Of a stretch of 36,163 nt of DNA, positions 29,136 to 36,163 are shown in pieces. The position numbers and the translations under genes were made by a program. The notes beneath the pieces were generated by a model. The model searched no databases, had not been told where the DNA came from, and worked only from the letters and a program-made list of their open reading frames with translations. Position 1 is the stretch's first letter; each line of letters opens with the position of its first letter. The stretch is from Rhodococcus sp. KRD197 (GTDB taxonomy: Bacteria; Actinomycetota; Actinomycetes; Mycobacteriales; Mycobacteriaceae): assembly GCF_017168235.1 (NCBI RefSeq), contig NZ_JABFAO010000065.1, positions 1 through 36,163 of the forward strand, written 5' to 3'.

Positions 29136-30776
29136 TCACACCTCGTACAGTCTCCAGTCGGGCTGATCTGCACCGTCATTGGGCGCTTCGAATACGAACG
29201 AGAATTCCAGAGCACCGTTGTCGTAAATGCTGGGGTAGCGGCGGTTGATTGCGTCCGATTCGCCGCGTCCACTGTTGGGAACGGTCAATAGGTACTGCAC
29301 GCCCGCGGCGGCTGGATCATTGAGGATCGTCGTGAAATCCTGATCCGAGGGAACGATGAACTGGTCGGGTCGCGAGGATGCCGCGACGACGGCGAAGCCG
29401 TAGACGGTGTCGACGAGGATCGATCCCTCGGGCAGATTCTGAGAGTCGAGGTAGGCGGCCAGTTCTCGTTCCGTGGAGAACGAGTCGATGATGCGCCGCG
29501 CTGCCAAGGCGTCCGCGTCTGCAGAGGGGTTTTCGTCGAACAAGTACCGCAGTGCGTACTGCTGAGCGGACAGGCTCGGCTGCAGCATTGCCCACCCGGT
29601 CACCATCATGCCCACCACCGACAGCGCCACCAGCGCCGCACTGACACCGGTTTTTGCCGTCGCATGTTCGGACCGCGGGCGATGGAACTTGCCCGTGCGG
29701 CGGGTTTCGGGGTTGCCTTGCGGGGCGAATATCTGGACCACCACGATGGCGGCGAGGGGTATCGCGCAGATGTAGAAACGGAGGAACCCGAAGGTGGATC
29801 CGGTTATGTAGCTGAATGCCTGGAAGGCGAGCACACTACCGAACATGACCGGCGCGACCAGGAACTCCAGGTCGCGTCGACGGTGCGCGAGTACCGCTGC
29901 AACCGGTCCCGCGATCAGTAGCGTCGGGCCCAGCACCACGATGGCGGTGACCACAAACGCGGTGTTGCCGAGGAGTGTTCCCGTCGCCCCGCCGCCGGAC
30001 TGTTCCAGGATGGCCGCGTTGCCGTAGTTGGACGACAGCTGCGCCAGAGCTTCCCCAGTGATCAACCAACTCGTGGCAGTCCACACAACGAAAGCGCTGA
30101 AGCCAGGTCCCGCCACGAGCACTGCGTCGAGCAGCGCGCGTCGCCGCATTGTCCGCCACTGCGCTCGCCCCTGCCTCATGACGGTCACGCCTGCTACCAG
30201 AAATGTTGTCGCGGCGATCGCGGCCACCGCGTCGTACCGCGTGAGATAGGCGAGCGCCAGCGCGATTCCTGCAAAAACGAGGTCATGAACGTCGTCTGTG
30301 TGCACCCAGCGGATAAGTCGGCGTGCTGCCCAGCACGCGAAGAACAGGAACGGCGCTTCGCTCATGCCGTTCGCACCGAAGAAGACGATCATCGGGTTCA
30401 GCGCGAAAACCGCTGCGATAATTGAACTGTACGGTTTCGTGAGCCCTCGGTCGCGGCAGATGCCGTAGATCATCACGGTGGCACCTGCCATGAACAACGC
30501 CGACACCGCGATCGCGGAGATATTCCAGCGCGTGATGGCCGGCAGCCACGACGAGAACGCAACCAATGGAAGCTGAGCCAGCGCGGTCAACGGTGTGAAG
30601 ATATACCCGATTGCGGAAACATGCGGATCTCTGCTGAACAGTACGGCCTGCGCCGCCGAGGTACGGGCCAGTGCGTCACCGAGCAGATATCCGTAGCGCA
30701 AGCTCAACGTCAGTCCGACGCCCAGATAGACCGCCAGAGACGCCGCGAACACGGTCCAGGTTTCACGCCGGCTCAT
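29136..30776 (-). CDS. GT-C fold membrane glycosyltransferase (GT39/ArnT-like)
   Basis: A 546-residue protein with about ten to twelve membrane helices and a C-terminal external domain (about 400-546). The first loop RYGYLLGDALARTSAAQ, followed by RDPHVSAIGYIFTPL, is the acidic motif region of lipid-phosphosugar-dependent GT-C enzymes in actinobacteria. Such enzymes move a sugar from a polyprenyl-phosphate donor outside the membrane. The start ATG 30776 overlaps the stop of the GT2 synthase gene by ATGA. As the last gene of the four-gene operon it probably decorates or caps the polymer made by the others (inference). The open frame reaches back to 31220 but that part is antisense-like and inside the GT2 gene. 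Confidence 0.82.
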   Translation of the reverse strand: MSRRETWTVFAASLAVYLGVGLTLSLRYGYLLGDALARTSAAQAVLFSRDPHVSAIGYIFTPLTALAQLPLVAFSSWLPAITRWNISAIAVSALFMAGATVMIYGICRDRGLTKPYSSIIAAVFALNPMIVFFGANGMSEAPFLFFACWAARRLIRWVHTDDVHDLVFAGIALALAYLTRYDAVAAIAATTFLVAGVTVMRQGRAQWRTMRRRALLDAVLVAGPGFSAFVVWTATSWLITGEALAQLSSNYGNAAILEQSGGGATGTLLGNTAFVVTAIVVLGPTLLIAGPVAAVLAHRRRDLEFLVAPVMFGSVLAFQAFSYITGSTFGFLRFYICAIPLAAIVVVQIFAPQGNPETRRTGKFHRPRSEHATAKTGVSAALVALSVVGMMVTGWAMLQPSLSAQQYALRYLFDENPSADADALAARRIIDSFSTERELAAYLDSQNLPEGSILVDTVYGFAVVAASSRPDQFIVPSDQDFTTILNDPAAAGVQYLLTVPNSGRGESDAINRRYPSIYDNGALEFSFVFEAPNDGADQPDWRLYEV

Positions 30777-32254
30777 GATGCCGGCTCGTCGATCGTCTCT
30801 TTCGTGGAACCGGGAACGGACAGGCCGTGAAATGTCTTCTCCCAATAGGAGGGGTTGCGAATCAGCTGCCAGCAGCCCTTGATCGCAGCGACGCTCATCA
30901 TCACCCAGTACAGCGGCATCGTCAGGCTCGGAACCAGTAGATAGGCGTTGTCGCTCTCCCGGCTGGCGATCAAGTACATGTAGATCGTGGCGATGTTGCC
31001 GAAGATCAGTGACACCAGCGACAAGTAGTAGATGTAGGGCGGAAACAGAGCTGCTATCAAGTCCGGCTGCCCGAGAATCCATGCCGCGGTGGTGAACCAG
31101 AAGATCATGTTGATGCAGGCTGTGATCGGTGTTCCTGCCAGCAGCAGAGTGAATCTGTACGTTCCGACCGGTCCGAGGGCGCGGAACGTCTCGCGCGGTC
31201 GACGCATGTGCACCAGCCATGTCTGCAGGTAGCCCTTGTACCAGCGGGATCGTTGGCGCACCCAGTTGATCGGGTCGCTGTTCGCTTCCTCGAGCGTCGT
31301 AGAATCCAACACCGCCGTGGAGTAGCCGGATGCGGCGATCCGCACACCGAGATCAGCATCCTCGGTGACATTGAAGCCGTCCCACGCTCCAACTTCCTCG
31401 ATCACGTCTCGGCGCAGATGATTCGACGTTCCGCCGAGTGGGATCGGTGAGGCGCTTCTCATCAATCCGGGCAGCAGATAGCCAAACCACAACGCGTAGT
31501 CGGCGGTGAACCAGCCGGTCAACAGGTTCTGAGAACCGTTGTGAAATGCCAGCTTTGCTTGAATGCATGCCACGGTCTCGGGCAGCGACGCGAAGGCAGC
31601 GACCACCCGCCGCAGCTGCAGCCTCTCAGGGAGGTCCTCCGCGTCGAAGATGGTCACGATCGATCCAGTGGCGAAATGGAGACCGTAGTTGCACGCCTTG
31701 GGCTTGGTACGAGGATCGCCTGCCGGTACCAGGACGATGTCGACGACGTCTCCGACGCCGCTGTTTTTCGCCGCCTCGATGGTGACGTCGTCGTCTTCCT
31801 CCAGTAGCAAGAGAACCTGAAGTTTGTCGGCCGGGTAGTCGAGGCTGGTCATCGCAGCGATGAGGTCGCCGACTACCTCGGGTTCGTTGTAGGCCGGAAC
31901 GAGAATCGTGTAATAGGGCAGGTCTCGGTCGGGCACGGCACGCGCCTGTTCGTCGGTCACAGTGACGATGGCCGACGCGTCGAGCCCACGCGAGAAGATC
32001 AACAGTCTGTCGATCATCATGGCCGTGTACCCGAGGATGCAGATCACGGTCAAGGTGATGAGAGTGGGAAGCGGAGCCAGTACGGCGCTGATGGCGATCA
32101 GTGCGGCGACGGTCAATGCCGTGTACTTCTGCCACGGAACAAACGCCACTGCGGCCGAGGCCAGCGGATGTCGGCGCGCGAGGCCGTTGACAGCATCGTC
32201 CAACGCGGCGGCCCGAAACTCCTCGGACTCCTCGCCGACGCGTGGTCCACTCAC
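30773..32254 (-). CDS. Processive GT2 polysaccharide synthase, cellulose-synthase-like
   Basis: A 493-residue membrane glycosyltransferase. Two helices (about 46-62, 66-86) precede the GT-A domain: VPAYNEPEVVGDLI, LLEEDDDVT, the metal-binding DAED at 204-207, the base-containing TEDADLG at 297-303 and QRSRW at 334-338, the full D,D,D,QxxRW set of processive synthases. Several helices follow (about 365-470) and the tail has SYWEKTFHGL. There is no PilZ domain, so no direct c-di-GMP control as in BcsA. GTG 32254 is chosen over ATG 32281: it overlaps the upstream stop by GTGA and has GGAGGG 7-12 nt before it. Confidence 0.9.
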   Translation of the reverse strand: MSGPRVGEESEEFRAAALDDAVNGLARRHPLASAAVAFVPWQKYTALTVAALIAISAVLAPLPTLITLTVICILGYTAMMIDRLLIFSRGLDASAIVTVTDEQARAVPDRDLPYYTILVPAYNEPEVVGDLIAAMTSLDYPADKLQVLLLLEEDDDVTIEAAKNSGVGDVVDIVLVPAGDPRTKPKACNYGLHFATGSIVTIFDAEDLPERLQLRRVVAAFASLPETVACIQAKLAFHNGSQNLLTGWFTADYALWFGYLLPGLMRSASPIPLGGTSNHLRRDVIEEVGAWDGFNVTEDADLGVRIAASGYSTAVLDSTTLEEANSDPINWVRQRSRWYKGYLQTWLVHMRRPRETFRALGPVGTYRFTLLLAGTPITACINMIFWFTTAAWILGQPDLIAALFPPYIYYLSLVSLIFGNIATIYMYLIASRESDNAYLLVPSLTMPLYWVMMSVAAIKGCWQLIRNPSYWEKTFHGLSVPGSTKETIDEPAS

Positions 32255-33768
32255 TGCTCGCCCTCCGGGTTGGCGAGCCATTGAGCCCGGACGAGCGAGG
32301 CGCCGAACGACGTCAGAAGATCGAAGTCCTTGTATTCAGGGTTCGTATCCGTGGTGATCGCATTTCCGCGCAGAAAGGTCGAGATGCTGGTGCCAAGATT
32401 CGACGTCATCGACGGTCTTGGCTGAGGGAACTCGGCGTCGTCCTCGTGATTGTCGACGCTGATGATCGTCACCCGTTGCGTGACGGCACCTCGCACCCAC
32501 GTGAAGACGAGTTTGGTCCAACTCAGAAGCAATGCCTCGCTGACAGAGGTGTAGAGCTGGCCGGTGACGTCGTGACCCAGCGCGACATGGACTTTCGGAC
32601 TCGTGCGGGTTCCGGACAACTGGTACAGCGTGCTCTCGGGGTATACCGCCAGGCTTGCGCGATTGGTCGTCGACAGCACATCGACGACCACTGTTCTTGG
32701 CCGGGAATGGGTGTCCCACGCGGGATTTCCCTCGTCGGCACGCATGCGTTCGCGTACGAGAGTCGAACTCTGGCCGAAGAAGGCACGCACCCAGTCGAAT
32801 TCCTCGATATCGGTTCGGGTCCAGCCGGTCGGTGCAGCCAGCGGAACAGAGGTCGATCCGGGCGGGCCGACTGTATTCGACACCGTCACCGTAGGGGGAA
32901 GTGGGATCACGTACAGAACGACCGCCGCCGCGAGCACGACCGCATAGGAGCTCGGCGACCACTTCGCTGTCGACGGCGCAAGTCGTCGCCGAGGACGTTC
33001 ACCGAGTACACCGCGTCGAGCGGCGACATAGAATGCGCTACCGGTGGCGACGGCGGCGCCTACCGTCGGGATGATCTGCAACCAGACGATGTCGATTGTG
33101 GGCCAGTACCTCAAGACGACGATCAACAGTGCAAGTCCGGTGAAGGTCGTGCACAGGAAGCCGAGCCAACCGCGCCTAGGGGTGCGCCCCACTGCTATGG
33201 CACCGGCGAGTCCTGCCAGCAGCACCAAGACCGACCCGTAGGCAAAGCGACCGCCGCCGAGGCCGATGGCAATCAGCCGATACATGAAGGGGCTCAACGT
33301 CAATAACAGTAGCCATACGGACCAGAACCTGCCCACTGGCCGAAGCCCGAACAACAGGATCGATCCACCGAAGAAGAACACCAGTGCCGACAACACATCG
33401 AGATGGGCGAGTGCATACTGGTCGGCGTAGCGCGGCATCCACAGGGCCTTGACTGCCACTGCCACGATCAACGCCAACCCGCCGACGATGTTGTCGGTCT
33501 GACGATCATGGATCGGGAGCTCTCCATAGCGGCGACGCGCAACACCCTGTGCGGCGACTGCGGCCAGCAGCGGCAGCACGAAGACGTAGGCGGTGATAGC
33601 GCCGTCCGCAGCTTCGCGAGCAAGTCGAAGCCAGGTGGGCAGAAACGCCAGCACCGTGCACCCGAGTAGGACGCTCCAGCGGATGACGATTACTGCGGCG
33701 GGACGGTTCCACCACTGCGGAACCGGCCCGTGATCGGCAATCGTTTCAGCGCTCGTGGCCGCGGTCAT
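32251..33768 (-). CDS. Polytopic membrane protein with large C-terminal domain, unknown
   Basis: A 505-residue protein with about nine hydrophobic helices (first near 28-46, last near 275-292) and a roughly 200-residue C-terminal domain probably outside the membrane (from VTVSNTVGPPGSTSVPL; later GWTRTDIEEFDWVRAFFGQS, then AVYPESTLYQLSG). The layout recalls exosortase/EpsI fusions of polysaccharide loci: short helices with YVFVLPLLAAVAAQGVARRR, then a GW-starting external domain. However, no Cys/Arg/His exosortase triad can be placed, so that kinship is only a guess. ATG 33768 overlaps the stop of the BcsB-like gene (ATGA), and its stop overlaps the synthase start (GTGA). It is thus an integral part of the polysaccharide operon. 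Confidence 0.75.
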   Translation of the reverse strand: MTAATSAETIADHGPVPQWWNRPAAVIVIRWSVLLGCTVLAFLPTWLRLAREAADGAITAYVFVLPLLAAVAAQGVARRRYGELPIHDRQTDNIVGGLALIVAVAVKALWMPRYADQYALAHLDVLSALVFFFGGSILLFGLRPVGRFWSVWLLLLTLSPFMYRLIAIGLGGGRFAYGSVLVLLAGLAGAIAVGRTPRRGWLGFLCTTFTGLALLIVVLRYWPTIDIVWLQIIPTVGAAVATGSAFYVAARRGVLGERPRRRLAPSTAKWSPSSYAVVLAAAVVLYVIPLPPTVTVSNTVGPPGSTSVPLAAPTGWTRTDIEEFDWVRAFFGQSSTLVRERMRADEGNPAWDTHSRPRTVVVDVLSTTNRASLAVYPESTLYQLSGTRTSPKVHVALGHDVTGQLYTSVSEALLLSWTKLVFTWVRGAVTQRVTIISVDNHEDDAEFPQPRPSMTSNLGTSISTFLRGNAITTDTNPEYKDFDLLTSFGASLVRAQWLANPEGEQ

Positions 33769-35765
33769 GGTGCCTGTGTGTCACCGCGACGGTGACCGCC
33801 TCGATTCGATCGCAGCCTCCAGCGCAGTGCGGCCGCGGCGGCAACCAATACAACGAGTGCGCCGATCCCGAGTGCGATCAGCCCGCCGCGACCCATTCCG
33901 TTGTCCTCGGTGTCCGTCGCTGTACTCGTCTCCGAGCTCGCAAGTTCGTTGCTGGACAGAGAAACCGGTTCGATCTCCGGTGCAGAGAACAAGATGTCGC
34001 CGGAGAGTTCGAACCATCGCGTCGGGTCCGAGTCCAGCCAGGCCAACAGCCTGTCGACCTCCGCGGGTGCGCCAGCCGACGAGGCGACCATGAGCGCCGC
34101 ATCGTTCCGTGCCGCGACCTGCAGGGCGGCGTAGGGCAGCTGCGTGTCGACAGATAGCTCGGCGCTGTTCTCGGTTCCGGTGACCGTGAAGGTTTCGCCG
34201 TCGGCGGACGAGAGCGGCAGCGTGATCGAATCGGGCAGGTCTCCGCCGGGCGCAATGATCAGGGTGGGATCCGAACTGTCGAGTGCGTCGTCGATCGATA
34301 CTGCGTTCGGCAGAAGAGGCCTGGTGGACAGGCGCTGCAACCCGTTCAGGATCGACACCGCGCGAACGGTATCGGCGAACGTGTAATCGCTCAGCGCGAC
34401 GTTGAAGCGTGGCATCAAAGACTGTGGCATGGAACCGAATCCGAGGGTCGTCGTCGGCGACGCCTTCGTGGACCGTACCGACGTCGAACCGTCGATAGTG
34501 ACCTTGGCACCGACCAGGGCTCCGCATTCCAGCGCTCCGTTGACGGGGTGAGTGACTGTGACGTCGACGGTAGTGACGCGGCCCAAGGAGGAATCTGGGA
34601 TGTCGATCCAGCGATCGATGCGTCCCATGTCGTCGGCAGCCCAATCGGCGACCGTCGTACCCCCGATAGAAGCAGTCACTGATCCAGGGCCCGGGTTGTA
34701 ACTACCGATCAGATGGACGGAAAGCCCGGACGTCGAACGTCCGAGACGGGTTTGATCCAGCGCGATCGATGCGGTGGCCGAGCCACTGCCGATGCCGGTC
34801 ACCGTTCCGATGGCGAGATCGTCGAGCGTGGTGACGTCCGGCGCCAGGATCGGGGAGGGAGCCGAGGCGCCCGCCAGAGCGGAGGTGGTCACCGCGAGCT
34901 GCGAAATGGCACTGGTGATGAGTCGTGTTTGATCGATCAGCCTCGTTCCGGACCCCGTGACGAACAACCGCGGTGGCGACTGATCGTCCGGGTAGATCAA
35001 CTCGGCACCGGGATCGGTGTTCGACGCCAGCACAACGGACCGGTCGAATGGGCCGTCCACGTCGGCTCCCTGCAACTCGTTCGCCGGACGAACCACGACG
35101 CGTACTGGTTGTGCGCCGTAGTACGAGACGACGGACGTGGTGAACGACATTGCCGCCGTGATGACGTCGCGGTCGGGTTCGCTCGGCACGAACACTGTCA
35201 GCTGACGAAGCAGCGGGGGCAGGAACTCGGAGATGGTTCGCGGAACGGAGGGTGTGCCGTTGTATGTGACGACGGCATCGAACAGACGTACTGGATTGGC
35301 ATCGAAGTCGGGACAGTAGAGGTCGTCCGAAATCAGAGTCGACCACAAGTCGACGGTGACGGCACCGTCCACGATGGGTGCTCCGAAGAGGGGTATCGAT
35401 ACCGGCATGGTCGGCGCAGTGTTGTCGAGGAGTATGCGGGAGAGCGGCCTGCCAGCAGCTTCGATGTCGATCCAACCGCGACTCAGCCAGGCCGGGACGG
35501 TCGCGATCGCCGTCAGTTCCGCAGGAGTGGTGCCTTCGGGTACTGGCATCGTCAACTGCGTGAGTGATCCGAGGGCGCTCAGTTCGATTGTGCTGCCGAG
35601 GCCGAGTTGGTCGAGGCCGAATGTCGCTTCAGCGGACGGTGATATCTCGACGTCCTGATCCTGGGCCATTGCAGGAGCCGACTGTGCCAGCACTGTCGCC
35701 ATCAGGGCAGAGACCGCGATTGTTCGGACGAAGCCACGAGAGCGAACGCGAGTGAATGGCGACAT
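33765..35765 (-). CDS. BcsB-like exported, membrane-anchored protein of a polysaccharide synthase
   Basis: A 666-residue protein with a signal peptide (VRTIAVSALMATVLAQSAPAMA in part: ALMATVLAQSAPAMA, cleavage near 34), a long all-beta-looking ectodomain and a C-terminal helix (LIALGIGALVVLVAAAAAL) followed by a basic tail. Patterns such as the sugar-binding-like TMPVSIPLFGAPIVDG, the LYCPDFDANPVRLFDAVVTY block with its Cys, and FTVTGTENSAELSV resemble BcsB, the periplasmic partner of bacterial cellulose synthase. BcsB guides the polymer out and supports the synthase through its C-terminal helix. As the first gene of the operon it has the promoter region at 35766-36037. There is no visible ribosome binding site before ATG 35765, so the start is likely but not certain. 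Confidence 0.8.
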   Translation of the reverse strand: MSPFTRVRSRGFVRTIAVSALMATVLAQSAPAMAQDQDVEISPSAEATFGLDQLGLGSTIELSALGSLTQLTMPVPEGTTPAELTAIATVPAWLSRGWIDIEAAGRPLSRILLDNTAPTMPVSIPLFGAPIVDGAVTVDLWSTLISDDLYCPDFDANPVRLFDAVVTYNGTPSVPRTISEFLPPLLRQLTVFVPSEPDRDVITAAMSFTTSVVSYYGAQPVRVVVRPANELQGADVDGPFDRSVVLASNTDPGAELIYPDDQSPPRLFVTGSGTRLIDQTRLITSAISQLAVTTSALAGASAPSPILAPDVTTLDDLAIGTVTGIGSGSATASIALDQTRLGRSTSGLSVHLIGSYNPGPGSVTASIGGTTVADWAADDMGRIDRWIDIPDSSLGRVTTVDVTVTHPVNGALECGALVGAKVTIDGSTSVRSTKASPTTTLGFGSMPQSLMPRFNVALSDYTFADTVRAVSILNGLQRLSTRPLLPNAVSIDDALDSSDPTLIIAPGGDLPDSITLPLSSADGETFTVTGTENSAELSVDTQLPYAALQVAARNDAALMVASSAGAPAEVDRLLAWLDSDPTRWFELSGDILFSAPEIEPVSLSSNELASSETSTATDTEDNGMGRGGLIALGIGALVVLVAAAAALRWRLRSNRGGHRRGDTQAP

Positions 35766-36037
35766 AGGAGAATAGACCCGGCCTTCGAAGCGGAGATGGT
35801 TCCTGGTGTCGATCGATTATGTCCCATGTTCCGGCCCGGCCGTGACTCCCTGGACGATGAATTTGGTTCAGATGCACCGGATTCGACGTCGTTGCCGTTG
35901 TTGTCGGTTGAAACGAGTGGCAAAGAAACGTGAACGCCCCGCAAGCGCACGATTTTGCGTGCTCACGGTCTGTTTCCCGCTGATGTGCAGGGCTTTTCGG
36001 AACCGTCGATCGAACGGCAAGGTCCCGCATGCCCAGC
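35766..36037. other. Upstream region of the polysaccharide operon, no gene seen
   Basis: About 270 nt without a supportable gene. On the reverse strand TATTCT lies close to the start codon at 35765. GCACG-ATTTTG-CGTGC near 35947-35962 is a short dyad and CCGGCCCGGCCG near 35831-35842 is a GC-rich palindrome. I looked for a c-di-AMP or c-di-GMP riboswitch and found no convincing match. Confidence 0.35.
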
Positions 36038-36163
36038 TAGGAGACTGCTGAACAATCCGATGGCCGATCCACGTCGCGTCGACCCGCGTTTAGGTGTTTG
36101 ACCTGCGATAATGTTGGTATGCAGGGAAATTCGGAGTCGCAGGGCGACCTGTGGGACGTCTCA
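36038..36163 (+). mobile_element. Left end of a putative IS1182-family insertion sequence
   Basis: The sequence AGGAGACTGCTGAACAAT (from 36041) resembles, from memory, terminal or subterminal sequence of IS1182-type elements, and a transposase-like start follows at 36119. The right end and the matching inverted repeat lie outside the window, so the boundary near 36038 is approximate. Confidence 0.4.
36119..36163 (+). CDS. Transposase start, IS1182 family (15 residues, runs off the edge)
   Basis: ATG 36119 opens MQGNSESQGDLWDVS and continues past the right edge. The MQG-x-S-x-x-QGDLWD pattern resembles the N-terminus of IS1182-family transposases in actinobacteria, as far as I remember them. 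GATAAT at 36107-36112 lies 6 nt before the ATG and would give a leaderless message. An earlier ATG at 36111 is in another frame. With so few residues the family call is tentative. Confidence 0.5.
   Translation, partial: MQGNSESQGDLWDVS

Noticed and set aside
30777..31220. N-terminal extension of the GT-C gene back to 31220
   Set aside because: It would overlap the GT2 gene by about 450 nt and reads as a His/Arg-rich shadow; ATG 30776 gives a normal membrane start and an ATGA overlap.
32242..33306. 354-residue plus-strand frame opposite the polytopic membrane protein gene
   Set aside because: Arg-rich shadow of a strongly hydrophobic minus-strand protein with coupled start and stop overlaps.
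35766..36037. c-di-AMP or c-di-GMP riboswitch before the polysaccharide operon
   Set aside because: The conserved core sequences of these riboswitches could not be found on the reverse strand; only short dyads are present.
1..36163. tRNA, rRNA or CRISPR arrays
   Set aside because: No cloverleaf-like or rRNA-like sequence and no regularly spaced identical repeats were recognised on reading both strands; a dedicated scan was not possible.

Overview
The window looks like chromosomal DNA of a high-GC actinobacterium, most likely Rhodococcus or a close relative in the Mycobacteriales. Supporting signs are the bioA-bioF-bioD order, a DUF222/13E12-type gene fragment, frequent GTG starts, TANNNT -10 boxes 6-7 nt before start codons (leaderless transcripts), and the gene families seen. 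This assignment is inference; no rRNA or other marker gene is present.

Layout. 1-5760: a DUF222 gene running off the left edge, a TspO/MBR-like membrane protein, an unknown anchored protein, methionine aminopeptidase divergent from a small XRE regulator (twin palindromes between them), and a MmyB-type regulator divergent from an aldo/keto reductase. 5849-9540: an unknown secreted protein, an SDR dehydrogenase with a downstream MerR regulator, and a MarR/VOC divergent pair with a duplicated operator. 9600-12000: two small paralogous membrane proteins flanking a structured repeat, then a stretch of decayed genes, including a lipoprotein pseudogene with both a nonsense and a frameshift lesion. 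11972-14050: TetR regulator and MFS exporter. 14256-17372: biotin genes bioA, bioF, bioD with a BioQ-like palindrome at the bioA/bioF junction. 17379-19796: small unknown genes, one frameshifted, one convergent overlap. 19803-23177: a YtrA-type GntR regulator, ABC ATPase and two paralogous permeases, all overlapping by 1-4 nt. 23295-25179: TetR regulator divergent from a TetX-like flavin monooxygenase. 25176-29095: signal peptidase I, GH25 lysozyme, methyltransferase, cupin, GlxA-type regulator.

29136-35765 (minus strand) is the most interesting block. It is a tightly coupled four-gene operon: a BcsB-like exported anchored protein, a polytopic membrane protein with a large C-terminal domain, a processive GT2 synthase of the cellulose-synthase type without a PilZ domain, and a GT-C membrane glycosyltransferase. 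It probably makes and modifies an exported polysaccharide. The right edge holds the start of what looks like an IS1182-family transposase.

Regulation is unusually readable. At least seven intergenic regions carry clear palindromes next to a matching regulator gene (XRE, MerR, MarR, TetR twice, GntR) or matching a known regulon (BioQ). Three diverged copies of a roughly 75-110 bp non-coding palindromic repeat lie between 10.0 and 18.2 kb.
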